Positions 37,181-48,179 of a stretch of 64,000 bases of DNA are shown one piece after another. The notes under the pieces are model-generated. The model was given only the letters and a program-made list of their open reading frames with translations. It ran no database searches and had not been told where the DNA came from. The stretch is from Puffinus mauretanicus. Its lineage: Eukaryota > Chordata > Aves > Procellariiformes > Procellariidae. The stretch covers positions 558,001-622,000 of the forward strand of contig JAJKFH010001431.1 in NCBI GenBank assembly GCA_023333565.1. Reading direction: 5' to 3'. The position numbers and the translations under genes are program-made. The first letter of the stretch is position 1, and each line of letters starts with the position of its first letter.

Positions 37181-39329
37181 CCAGCTTCTATGTGTTTTCA
37201 GTATGCAGCACTCATAAGCCATCACTTGATGAATATGGCCTGAAGTGATGCAGGCAACTTATTGTAATTTTTTGCTGTGCTCTGTTCGGATTTATTTCCT
37301 AGTCATTCAGGTGGGACACCCTGTAGATTAAGACTTAGCACACACATTTTGAATCTGTAGACTAGTACTTGAGGTGAAATAGGAATTGCTTTATGTTTCA
37401 GAGCAGTAATGGCTTGAATTGCCAGAAATAACCATAATAACAAACTGCTTGTTTCCTGAGTCAGGCACACAGTGCAAACAGCCGTAGTCTCGGTGCACCA
37501 ATGCGCTCCCTGTTTTTTAATGAAAATAACAGGGATGGGAAATGGTCCAAGAAGAGCTTGTTCCCTTGGCTTGTCTGATATTCTTTTTAAAGCTGTCTGC
37601 AGCTATGAAGAAATATAATTACAGAACCATTTAAAATGTGTGGGTCTTCTGAGGAGAAGAGTGGATGGGTTGTATGTAAACATGGAGCTGTACACAGCAC
37701 ATAGGCAAACCAAAAAGCATGTGGATGCTGAAACTTCTGTTTTCTGGGAGGTCTTTGGGTGACTCTTCTAATTTTATTAGAGCCGTTATATAGAATCGGA
37801 CTTCCCAGCTGACAGTCCCTCCCTTGCTTGCATGTCTCACTCAGACATCCTTCCTTCTTGTATCCACCTTCTTGTAAGCTGGTTTATCCTGTCACGTGCT
37901 TCACAAGGACTCTTCAGGGCGCTCTGTTCAGATCAGCAGCCTGGGTGGGTTTGGAGAAGCCTGCCAGCCTTCTGAAGAAGAGTTCACATCAGAGGATTTC
38001 ATTGTATTCCTGTTCAAAGTCCTAACCTTACAAGAAAGTCCTCTCTGATTCTGTGGCTTTCCTTTCTTCCCAGGACCTTCTGCATTCCTGTCTTGTATCG
38101 TGCATTGGCTGTGAGACTTCCCTCTTTGAACCACTAAAATGTCTATAGTGGTCTGCTTAGAAAGGCTCATGAAGGCACTAATAAAGTACTCGCACGACCA
38201 CCCAGGCCTGCATCTCTGCTGACAAATGTAGGGCCTAAAATTGTGGCAGCAGTGATGGAGATGATAATGCAGACATGTGGTGTCAGATGCTTTTATTACC
38301 GTGCAGTAATGGCCGTGTGTCAAAGCACGGCTCGATCCCAGCAGAAGCGGGGCAGACCTACCCGCGTTCCCTAAGCAGCTAAAGATTTGCTCAGATTTGC
38401 GCATTTCGGGATGCGGAGATTTTGACTTCACTGGTTTCTGCCAGCTTGAAACAGGAATTCCTTTTTGCCTCGTGGCGGACTGTGTCAAAAGATAGGTCTG
38501 ATTCCCCATGAACGTGAGTTTGTGCCATGCAAACATGTTCCACAGGGTCTCATGACAGAAGTGGCAGCTCATGTCAACTGAGACCGAGGGAGGGAGGAAC
38601 CCAAGGCATGAGCCCTCTCGTCAGCCGTCCTGTCAATCGTGATCGGTCAGCTGCTGGTTATGATGAAACCAGTCTTTGGGGGATTTCATTCTGCATGGCT
38701 GGCCAGCTGGTATGTGTTTCTGTCTGGGCTCTGCAGCCCTGGTCCTCATTTGAGGAGGCAGGCCTTTTGTTCTGTATCAGGCTTCAAATAGTTTGGCATC
38801 TGTTGGTTTGTGTTGTCTGCTCGACCATTTGTTACATTAGCGAGCTTTCTTCTAATCACAGCTCCTAAGCTGTCTGCTCCCCTGTGACCGTTTCTGCTTT
38901 AAAAAGTAGAGGTAGATGTGTGCTAGCTGAACTCCCAAACCTGCTCTCGTTGGAGAGGTGAGGATATTTGCACACAGGAGAGAGAAACTAGCTACCAGGG
39001 TTTGCTTCTGATTAACTGTTTGGTCACATTACAGTTTCTTACCATCAGGGCACGTTAGTGGCGAAAAGTACAAGTCCATACTTCCACTGCTTTCCGAATG
39101 GCAGAGCTGATGGACAGAAAAGAGTGGTAGCGATTAGACCCGCAGCAGTGATTCACAGCCCGGGATTATAGTTTCTGCAATTTGCTTGAGTTTGTACAAC
39201 CCAAATATCAGATAACATTATGATTTACATTTTCCATGGAACGCTGTCTCAAGAACATATTGATTTGTGCTGCATCAGATTACTCAGGGGTTGGAGAAAG
39301 CCAAAAGGAGAATTTTACTTTTTTCCTGC

Positions 39330-39435
39330 TGACATTTGAAAAACAGGATTATACAACTTCGCATCTAGCCCTGTGTAACCTTCAGTGACCAGCCTTGGAA
39401 AGTCACTTAAGAATTACAATTTTTTAAGCTTTCTT
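39330..39435 (+). mobile_element. Possible MIR-like relic, weak
   Basis: A CCCTGTGTAACCTTCAGTGA word followed by 'ccttggaaagtcacttaaga' resembles the MIR segment TGTGTGACCTTGGGCAAGTCACTTAA, with an apparent short internal insertion. Only this part matches, so the call is tentative. Confidence 0.3.
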
Positions 39436-39873
39436 TAAACATTTAAGAACTCTCTTCAAATCCCTTGAAGGTAAGCAGTAGTCTGTTCCTGCCACCTTAG
39501 CCACAAGCAACATGCAGAGCGAGGCAGGGGGGGAAGAAGGTAGATGACTGCAATTTACGCTTTGGGTTCAGCATCACCCTCTTTCTGCCTCAGATGGATC
39601 CAGAGCCCACTGGAGGTTTGCTCATTCGCGTCCCTGGGCTTCTGGATGATCAGCCCTGTCTTGAAAAGCTGCCGCCTTTAGTATCAGTGAGCTACCTGGA
39701 GAAGGGAGGGTACTGCTCAGAAACGGTTTCTGAGAGTCGATTGGGACCAGCCATCCCTTGCCCTCCCCACTAGCACTGCCCGTTGTAGCACGTGGTCTGT
39801 GCCGCATTGATGGGAAAGCGGGCCTGCCACTGCACAGCCTGCCGCTCCCCCCTCCATACTGCAGCGTGCAACA

Positions 39874-39884
39874 CCCCCCCCCCC
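39874..39884. repeat. Poly-C run
   Basis: Eleven consecutive C within a locally GC-rich stretch. Confidence 0.9.
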
Positions 39885-40299
39885 AGTGGTACTCAGTGTG
39901 GTTAATGCTACAGAAACGGGACATTCATTGTTTGATTTTTTTTTATTATTTTTTATTCAGTATTCATTTGTCTATACTCTCAAATTAAACTGTTCCCAGA
40001 ACAACAAATTAAGAGATTGAGCAGTTAAAACCCTAATGTTAAGGCACCTGCTAAAATGTATCCAATTTTCAGAGGAACTGAGCCTCTGTGTTCCCCAAGA
40101 AACACAGTTTTGAAGCAGTAAAGTCCCGGGGCAGTGCAAGTGCTCAGTACCTCCCAAAAATCAGGTCACTCCTAGTTATATGCCTACTTTAGTCATCAGA
40201 TTTTGGCCTCAGATGTAACGTGTGTGTGGAAATGAGTGGGGAGGGGGAAGCTGAGATTTATTTTTTTTTAACTTCTCAGCTGCTTTGCTTAGAAGCCAC

Positions 40300-40860
40300 A
40301 GACTGCTCTTTGTAAGCGTGCAGCTGTGGCTAGTCCGTCACACAGTATTTTATTTCAGGATGAGACAAGCACCGAGTCAACGTAGCTCCTATTGTTACTT
40401 GTCTGTCATCCTATGTTAGCAGAATTCAATGCATGCAGTGTTCGCCAAGGAGATGTGGCATTAGAGCCGCATATGTAGATGAAGGCTCTCCAGATGTGTT
40501 GTACTGAAAAGTTCAGAGCCCGGAGCATGCAGCGTTTACTTTTTCTCTCCTTGGAATCTGTATAATTCGATGCGGCACCACAGACTCGAGAGTCTCAAAG
40601 GAAGTAATAGCCTTTGCCACAGCAGGTCACTCTCTGATGCAATGGGAGGAGACATCTTCGCAGTGCTGCGCCAGGAGTTATGCAATCTAAAATGTCAACT
40701 TGAAACACGTCCAAGCGCTACTCAAGAAATAGCTGTAGCGTTGAACACTCAGGTGCTGGAGATGCTTGGGTACTCGGAGAGTATGGCGGCTCAGCAAAAT
40801 GACTTTCGACGTGCCTGAGAAAACAATGGCAGTTGCAGAAATTGAGCTATTGAAAGATTC
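40300..40860. promoter_or_regulatory. CpG-retaining unique block with an 82-codon open frame
   Basis: Unique DNA that keeps about a dozen CpG between 40560 and 40820 although its flanks are AT-rich. An open plus frame runs 40570-40818 (82 codons). Its C-terminal two thirds would be an amphipathic helix-like, glutamine/leucine-rich chain, ending in MAAQQNDFRRA. I do not recognise it. No splice sites bracket it well and there is no obvious promoter. It could be a small gene or exon, but a conserved regulatory element is equally likely. Confidence 0.25.
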
Positions 40861-41633
40861 AATTTGTAGGGAAGGAGAAGGAAATTACCTAATTGTTTCA
40901 ATGCACTAGAAGAGGAAGAGAAGTAGGGAAAATTCTCTTCTTGATGTAATGGTGGTGTTAAATCCCAACTCTCTCTTCAAGAAGGAGGGATGCCGTGAGT
41001 CTCTCTGGGATCAGTGAACTTTCCACTCACTTCCCAATGTTACTGTGGGGTACATTTGCCTTCCTTCACAAAGGGTGGTGACGTGTGGGCTCTTGTAACA
41101 GTTAATCTCATCTCTTTTCTTGCTTCCCAGTTCACTTCCTCAGCATACTCCATTGCAAGGACAAAGCGTGGGGACCCTGCATGAAGAATGATTCTGGGGT
41201 AAGGTGGAGACTGTAACCAGCCCTGATTTGATGCTCTCATAATATAGGTCTCTCTTAGTTTTGTTGCATAGGCATTTTCCTGGCTTCAAAGGATTTGCCA
41301 GGGTAATGAAACTGCTCCATGGGGAAAAATATTTCTGTGATATTTGCTTCTGTATACCAGACATTACAGCAACATCTCTCACTAGAGTAACTATATCCAA
41401 GTATTTTATCTCAGGCATTTGAGTTACCCTTCACCAGTTCTTTTGCAGGGTTCACAGAAGTATAGGCAACATTGAATTGCTAAAAAGGAGGGTACGGAGA
41501 CAAGTCACGGTAAGGTCAGCAAAAGCCAAGGGTTAAAGAAAAAGGCCCAAGTTAAGCTGGGTAGGGCTGGCTCAGGAAACCAGAGGAAAAGCCTCAGAAA
41601 ACCTGGACTAACAGCCCCAGAAGCCACTGAAGA

Positions 41634-41678
41634 GGTGCAATGGTGGATCCTAAAAATGGTGCAATGGATCCTAAAAAT
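41634..41678. repeat. Two-copy tandem repeat (24 and 21 bp)
   Basis: Copy one (41634-41657) and copy two (41658-41678) are identical except that copy one carries an extra TGG. Each contains GGATCCTAAAAAT. It looks like a recent local duplication or slippage. Confidence 0.9.
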
Positions 41679-42249
41679 AGAGACATCAACTGTGGCCGCT
41701 ACTCCACACACTGCCACCTCCTTCTCGGTAGTAGCTGTAACAGAAAGTCTGATTTTCCTTGACTTATACACAGAAAAAGCAGAGGAATGGGCCACGGCCC
41801 GCTCCTGGCAGCCTTGCAGCCCAGAGAGTTGCCCATCTTTGGAGGAGCTCTGTGTAGCCTTGTCTCTTATGTTCAATAGGTCCTTTCCCAAGCTTATTTA
41901 AGAGTTAAAGGATTTCAAGCAGTCACAAAACCAATTACCAAAGGGGATTTCTGAGATGGTAGATGATGGAGGAGGAAGACCAGGTCAGTTCATGCTGTTC
42001 ACAAACAAATGTGTGAAGCGGTCTGTGGTGCTGCACGGTGCAGGATGGGCAGAGGGAGGTCTCCCAAAGTCCCTCCAAAGCTCTGACACAGGAACTTGGG
42101 TAATTAAACACGCCAGAGCAGAGTCAGGTTGCATCCTTGGCAGATAGGTGTTCACCGACGCAAATGGCTTGGGAAGAACATGAGGGGAAAAGAGAGGTAA
42201 AACCCACTAGTCCATAAATGTGATGTGCCTCTTCTCCCTGGGTGTTACT

Positions 42250-42700
42250 CTGGTAGATACTTTTATGACTTTGCAAATCAGGGAGTGAATTACAAAGTAG
42301 GAATAATATGTATGATTTTTAATGCCAAATGATTGGCAACTCACAGTAGCTAAGCATTTTGAATGATCAGTTTGTAAATTCATTGTCTAAAAATTGTTTT
42401 TACAAACAATCCCTGATGCAATTAGGAACACAGGAATAAATTCATAGTGAGAATGACCTGCTTGCAGATAATTTCTTTAAATAAAAAACCCAGAGTTGGT
42501 TTAAAGAGAAAACAACTATCCTGTAGTGAATTATTTGCTCATATCTGTTTCTGAGATGTCTCATCTCCTCCTGTAGATTTCTAAGCCGTTATGCATGAGT
42601 CACTAGCGATATGATGAAACAAGGGATTTGCATGAACAAAAAATTCCTCCATCTTTTTAAAACACATTTCATCATTTCTTCTGTGCTTCCAGCTTTTCTC
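42250..42700. promoter_or_regulatory. AT-rich unique block, enhancer-like
   Basis: Words such as GTGAATTACAAAG, GCCAAATGATTGGC, ATTCATTGTC, ACAAACAATCCC and GATGCAATTAGG are clustered in repeat-free AT-rich DNA. GCCAAATGATTGGC is an imperfect palindrome carrying two CCAAT-like halves. Regulatory role inferred. Confidence 0.3.
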
Positions 42701-43379
42701 TCTACATCAAATCAGGATAGGAATAATATATATAGACTATATACCTAATGATATCCTGTGCAGTTGTTTGTCTCCACCAAACATTCATATTATTCACGCT
42801 GTTATTTTTGAAGCTGGTACTGATTGAGAGATTTTTAAACAATTTTTCATCAGCAACGTGTACAACGTTTTAGGGACATGTTTTGGAGAGCTTGCTTTCT
42901 ACAACAAGGTTTCTCATCAGCGGTTCTTTTTAAAAATTATAATGTGTGATTTTTATTCTTTGCCAAAGTATCTTTTTTTTCCACGGAAGACTGACTGTAA
43001 CTCGGGTCTGCAGTTTTCTGTTTATATAGCTTCTAACTGCATTTCTTTTGTAATGATGTGCTGTGCATGCCATGCATGGATCCAAAAATACAACAATACA
43101 ATAAATTAGAGAAAGATGATGATTGATTTGAGAGACCTATTATTTTTACCACGCTCTGCTACTGGCATAGTAGAGACTGCAGTTTTAACCAGGCGTTCCA
43201 CTGCTATCAGTATCTTTTAGATAAGCTTTAAATAACCACTGGAAAAATACTCTGGACAGCTTTATGAAGATAATAACAGCAATTAAATCATGATTCTTTG
43301 GGGAGAAACCCTTAGCAAACCACCGATAAAAATTTCTCAGTGAGGTGTCCTGAGTCGGGTGTACGGAGGCACATGGGCA

Positions 43380-43790
43380 GGATTAATAGGGCCCTTGTTG
43401 GGCTGCAGCTGGCGTCGCGCCCCAGCAGGTGGGCAGGATTTGGGCCACGTGCCTCCATCAGACGCCTGTGCTCCTGCCCGCCTCTCGCCCCATCCCTCTG
43501 GCAGCTGGAGGGGGCTGCCCCGCCGTTCCCCCCGCCGCCCTGCAGCTCCCCTCCCGGAGCCGTGCCCGGCAGCTGCGCGAGGGCTGCGAGGAGCCCCGCT
43601 CCCCCCACGCACAGAGATCGCTGTTGACGGGAAAGGCAGAGAGCGGCAGCCCAGGCATGGACAATAAGCAATAACCGTGTGCCGGGCCGCTTCTGGGCTG
43701 GGGAGGGGGAGTGCCCCCAGCTCTCCGGCAAGACAAACAGCCGAGCCCTCCCCAGGCGCAGCACGCCCTGCCTTGCTGATTGCGAGGGTG
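43380..43790. promoter_or_regulatory. Compact CpG island, possible promoter
   Basis: About 400 bp with dense CpG (GCGTCGCGCC near the left side, CCGCCGTTCC and CCGCCGCCC in the middle, CAGCTGCGCGAGGG later) in the midst of AT-rich DNA. It has the size and sharp borders of a vertebrate CpG island, so a promoter for a coding or non-coding transcript is plausible. Open frames of up to about 158 codons overlap on both strands and are proline/glycine/arginine-rich by composition, without domains, so I do not call them genes. A good splice acceptor follows at about 43829. Confidence 0.55.
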
Positions 43791-43829
43791 TGGACGTGTT
43801 TACTCATTTGCACAGTTTCTTTCTTTCAG

Positions 43830-43891
43830 GGATGGATTGCATGTCAAGCAGCTACTAACGCCTCACTGCAATGGTCCGCCACCTGTTTTCT
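43830..43891 (+). other. Candidate splice-flanked exon downstream of CpG island
   Basis: The acceptor CAGTTTCTTTCTTTCAG ends at about 43829 and a CTG followed by GTGGGT donor-like site lies near 43891. The frame between is open (begins GWIACQAATNASL) but short and unrecognised. Its position just after a CpG island is suggestive of a second exon of a transcript starting in the island; this is inference only. Confidence 0.15.
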
Positions 43892-45039
43892 GGTGGGTTA
43901 TGGCACTTAAGGCATGAGAGGCTTTAGGTTGCAGGTTTGGAGACTCTGCAATGGCACCCACAGCTTTGCTTCTTCTGCACAAAGCACGAGGGTGGGCATT
44001 GACATTTATTTGTGGTGAGGTTAGAGACTTTACTCTCTTTTTTTCTCCTTCGTGCTCTTTGGAGGGTTGCCCCTACTCAGGGCTAACAGCAGCAAATGTG
44101 TGGTGGTTCCTCGCTGGTGGCGGCGCACGGCCTGGCATGGCTCTGCAGGGGGCTGGGCTGGCACCCGTACACCGGCTGTGGAGGAGGCAACATCTCCTTA
44201 CCTGCCCACGCAATCCCAGTGGAAGAATGTTGCTGTGGACAGCAGGAGCTGTGTGTATCCTAAAGCGCCCGCTGGACTGACAGTCCTGTCTCTGCCTGGC
44301 ATTGACAACCTGAGAGCTTTACCTATGGTGCAGTACTTAGTGCTGTCCCTCCAGGGATGGGTGAGCCCTGTCATTTGTGCTTTACTGTTTCTAGGACAGC
44401 GGTGGAAATGGGGCTCACCATCTGGGTAATCCCCTAGATTTCTTTGCCCCTGGGTCCCCTGCTGCCTGTTGCAGCCACAGAGTGAGACCCAAGTCCAATC
44501 CACATTTCTGTGTGGAGACGTCCAAACATGTGTCCTGCACGGCAAAAGCTGATGGCCCCTTGGTTTGGCAGGCCCTGGGCAGGAGCAGGTTCCCCCTCGG
44601 CAGTGAAGTCCTGCTGTTCTCCAGCAATTTATTGAGAGATGCTCCCTAGCCCAGCCAGCAGCCCACCTGCCAGGGGTGCAGACCACTTTCTCACAGCTGC
44701 CAGTCGGTAGCTAATGGGTGGCTGGAGCTTGCACAGAGAGCAAAGTAATAGCGGTGGGAGTGGATTCCGGGCTTTTGCTGCTCTGGACGCTACAGACCCA
44801 CAAAAACGGGAAAAGCAATGACAAGCTGCAATCTTGTTTCAGGCCTCGTGAACACTGAGATGCAGAGCTGTGGAAAGCGGGTTTGTGAACCAGAAAAGCT
44901 TTGGTAGAGAAGGAGGAGAGGACATCACAGGTGGAGTGGGAATATCCAAAAAGCATGAATAGCTGTTCCTGGTGGGTACAATTACCTAAGTCATTGCTTC
45001 ATTTATATTCCTCCCATACCTAGCTGAGTGCTCACCGAG

Positions 45040-45320
45040 TTCATGGTGGCCTCCCAAATGTCCTGAGAGTTGTTCCTTTGCTAGCTTCCTCTGGGAATAA
45101 ATAAAGCCGAGCAGTTAACGTGGAGTTGTGGCTATCTGAGGACTGCTACTTTTGTGGGAAAAAGCTCAGCATTATGCGTGTGGACAGCGAGCCAGCAGTG
45201 AAGCCAAAGTGAGGAATAATGGTGCCTTTAGAGCTTCTTTTCCAAATGCGTGCCATTAGGGTTTTAAGTTCTGAAAGGAGCTTATTGCTTTCAGGCAGGA
45301 CTGTTTTACCACAAGAAAAT
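45040..45320. promoter_or_regulatory. Unique block, enhancer-like
   Basis: Repeat-free DNA with AATAAATAAAGCC, GCATTATGCG, GAGGAATAATGG and GCCATTAGGG before a 47-base purine tract. Composition is like conserved non-coding sequence, and no gene signal is present. Confidence 0.25.
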
Positions 45321-45321
45321 T

Positions 45322-45368
45322 GGAAAGAGGAGGAAGAAAGAAGAGGGGAGGGGAGAGAAAAAAAGGAG
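45322..45368. repeat. Polypurine tract
   Basis: Forty-seven consecutive purines (GGAAAGAGGAGG at the start, G-rich then A-rich at the end). Low complexity with strong strand asymmetry; it ends the enhancer-like block at 45.0-45.3 kb. Confidence 0.9.
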
Positions 45369-47599
45369 TCCTGTATTGTATAAAAACAATTGGGACTTAG
45401 TGGAAAGTGGAATTGGTTACTAATGATCTGTGGCTAAGAAAGCATTAAACACATTCAAACTCCAGCCTCTGTGATGATAATACTCAGTGGGTGAGAGGAA
45501 GGCAACATGAATGTCAGCGAAGTAGGAAAGAGCTATAGTCCTGCCGCAGCACAGTGTGACTGCTGCCCTGGTTTCACTGCTCAGCCGGAGTCTGACTGCC
45601 TAATGCCCACTGGGTACCAGCGATGCAGTCCTACACTATCGATTAGCAACTGCTTTCCTGGCTGCTCCTTTTGGAAAAGCAAACAATTTTTTGTCTAATA
45701 TCTGTTCATTCCCCTCAGAGTCCTGCCGAGAGTTCAGTTGTAAGGAGCCTCCCCGGCAGCAGGGAAGAGTAGGCATTACCGCTGCAGGAACTGCTGGATA
45801 AAATCCTATGGCTTGTGTTACACAGGAGGTCAGGCTACATGATTATTGCCGCAGTTCTTGCTGGCCTTAAAATCTACGTCATTGTCTGCCTCAGCAGGGC
45901 TGACTTACAGCCTAGAGGCTGCAACGCAGGTTGTTTTTTTGGTGAAATGCTGACGTTCGGCTCTTCGTGCTGCCCACTACCTGTGACTTTAATTTATGCT
46001 ACTGGGAAGAGTTCATCTTATGCACCGGGTTCATACAAACTGCTTTAGTTTTAGTTTTGTTTTAAATATTTGTAATGCCGGGTACTTTTGTTGTGGCCAC
46101 AGCCTTTGTCGGCCGAGAGCACCTGACACGGTTCTCTGCACCCCACGTCTGTGGGACATCTTCCCCCTCGCCCTCTAAGTAGACCACTTGTCCTGCACAG
46201 CTCTTCTGAGAAGTGGGTCCTGAGAGAGTCCCTGCCCTACCCTGGTGTCCCTGCACCGCTTCCTCCTGCAGCCAGTACCAGGACAGTGGGAAGAGCAGTC
46301 CTTCTGGGGTCATTACATTCCCTGCCTGCAAATGTGTCCGGCAGCAGTGAGGCAGGTGAAGGCAAAGGTGTCTGCTTTCCCAGTTCTGCAGGCGGGCATG
46401 GCTGCCCCAGCGCTGGACAGGGCCAAGTGCAAAATCTGGCGTACGTTACTGTGTCAGCCACTGCACCCTCAGGTAAGGGAAAAGCTCATGAATAGGTCCC
46501 AGTATCACTTCACAGTTCACAGAGTGATGTGCTGCCAGATAGACAGGTTTTGTCTCAAAACCTCAATCCAGTCCCAAGGACTGAAGACATCTGGAGTAAC
46601 TCTGTTTTTCTGCCTAAGTGTATGTCCAGGGCTCAGCCCTGCGAGGTGGTGAGGTTGGCTGTATATCATGAGCCAAAAGGGAAAGAATACAGGGGTTAGG
46701 TAACCAGGCTCCATTTGGAGCCTCTCATTTTATTACTTTGCCAGAATATTTTCTAGTTTGATGACTTCAGTCACAGGCTTCTTTGCTTATTTGCTCTGCT
46801 GTTAAACTGTCATTTCTGAAATCACTCCCTGTTGGCCCTTTTATAATTCTCAGCTTCCCTAATAACCTTAATTTTCTGTCCCAATTTTCTTCTTCAGTGT
46901 TAACACCTGCTATTTTATTTTTCTTTGTAAACTGGAAACTTTTATGGCGGAGCTCTCTTTAGTAGAGTGGCTATGGTGAACTGACATACCCTAATAAAAT
47001 CCTGTGTTCGTATGGAGCTCAGATAGCAAGGAAATTTGAAAGAGGTGTTAAACAGTTTTCTATTCAAACAATGAAAAACCATTTGTCTTAGCTAATATTG
47101 CATAGGAAATTGAACAGAAACAAATGGTATGGTCATTTCAGTCAGACTACAGCTTTTGATCTTGCTTATATACCTGAATTATTAGGGAAGGAAAGGAGGA
47201 CTCCATTACGTACAATTTTTAATATAATTACTGTAAAAACTATATAATTTTTAATGTGTTGAAGAATGCAACTATATGAACCAGTAAATACTGAACTGTT
47301 TTTCACTCATCAGGAAAGCACTGCTGCTGGGAAATCTCTTCTTTATGCTGTCTCAGATATTTGAGGCTTAGTTGTGCTAGTTCTCACCATCACACCAGAA
47401 GAACTGCAAAAGAAAAATTCATTTTTCTTTAACAGACCTACCATGTTTTGTGTTGCAGATGAAACCAGCCTCTGCTTATGTACCTCACTAGGTTTCTACC
47501 TGGAATTGCCACCTAGTCTTGGTCTCATTTGCTTCTGTGTAAACGTAGTGAAAAATGCCTGACAGTCCCAGGTATCGCCCAGTTTACAGTGAGGGTGCA

Positions 47600-47700
47600 T
47601 CAGTCAGAACTGGCTCCTGAGACTGAATCCTGCATCAGTGTAAACCTTGGCGTGACATCAGTGGCATGACTCTGGATCTGCACCAGTGGATGTGAGAGGA
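47600..47700. repeat. Ancient LINE tail-like segment
   Basis: The words 'gactgaatcctgcatcagtg' and 'taaaccttggcgtgacatca', then 'ggatctgcaccagtggatgt', resemble the GATTTACACCAGTGTAAATGAG phrases frequent at the 3' ends of old amniote CR1/L2-like repeats. Diverged and short. Confidence 0.35.
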
Positions 47701-48179
47701 CATTTTCCCTCCTCTGAGAGTTCTCCCAGTCTTCCACAAACGTGCAGTCCCATAGGGCACCTGGTAATGTCTAGCTTCTTCTCTTGTTAGCTCTGAGTCA
47801 GGGAAAGTCAATTATCTCCTCTAGGTAGGGATTGTATCTGGAGTGGATTCCCTCTTCCAGTTGTTTTGGACCATAACCACCACATCACCTTCCATAATAG
47901 AAAGATGATACAAGAAATTAGAGTGCAGAGGATAATGTGAAAACAAGACATTATGAAAGTAGTCTCTGGACAGGATGAAAGCAGAAGGCTCTCTCCATGC
48001 AGGCACCTTGGAAATGGCTACCTTAAGCAATGTACAAATACTTTTACTACACATGCCTATTATTCATGTTCACAGTTCAGTCATTGCTGTGTGTGCATTG
48101 CTTGCAATACAAGAATTTATAGCTCATCTTCTTAGCATTTGTTTCTACCTTTAGCCATTCCTGGTCTAAAATGAGACAA

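Larger units (their letters stand above)
37185..40295. other. Unique non-coding DNA, nothing assigned
   Basis: This holds the longest open frame in the window (37928-38572, minus, 214 codons), which has no domain, a patchy composition and no exon signals. One weak MIR-like piece and a poly-C run lie at its right side. Confidence 0.55.
43900..47590. other. GC-mixed unique DNA, nothing firmly assigned
   Basis: GC-richer DNA at about 44.1-44.7 and 46.1-46.5 kb gives overlapping open frames on both strands up to 162 codons, none with a recognisable domain. A consensus-like donor, CAG followed by GTAAGG, occurs near 46471 after an open stretch, but no acceptor was convincingly paired with it. The enhancer-like block and purine tract at 45.0-45.4 kb are listed separately. 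Confidence 0.5.

Noticed and set aside
37928..38572. 214-codon open frame, the longest in the window (minus strand)
   Set aside because: No domain, patchy composition, no promoter or splice context. A frame near this length is within reach of chance in 64 kb read in six frames.
43312..43813. Overlapping open frames of up to 158 codons on both strands
   Set aside because: They coincide with the CpG island, where stop codons are rare; Pro/Gly/Arg/Ala-rich composition is a base-composition effect.
44198..44686. 162-codon minus-strand open frame in GC-richer DNA
   Set aside because: Shadow frames on both strands and no family resemblance.
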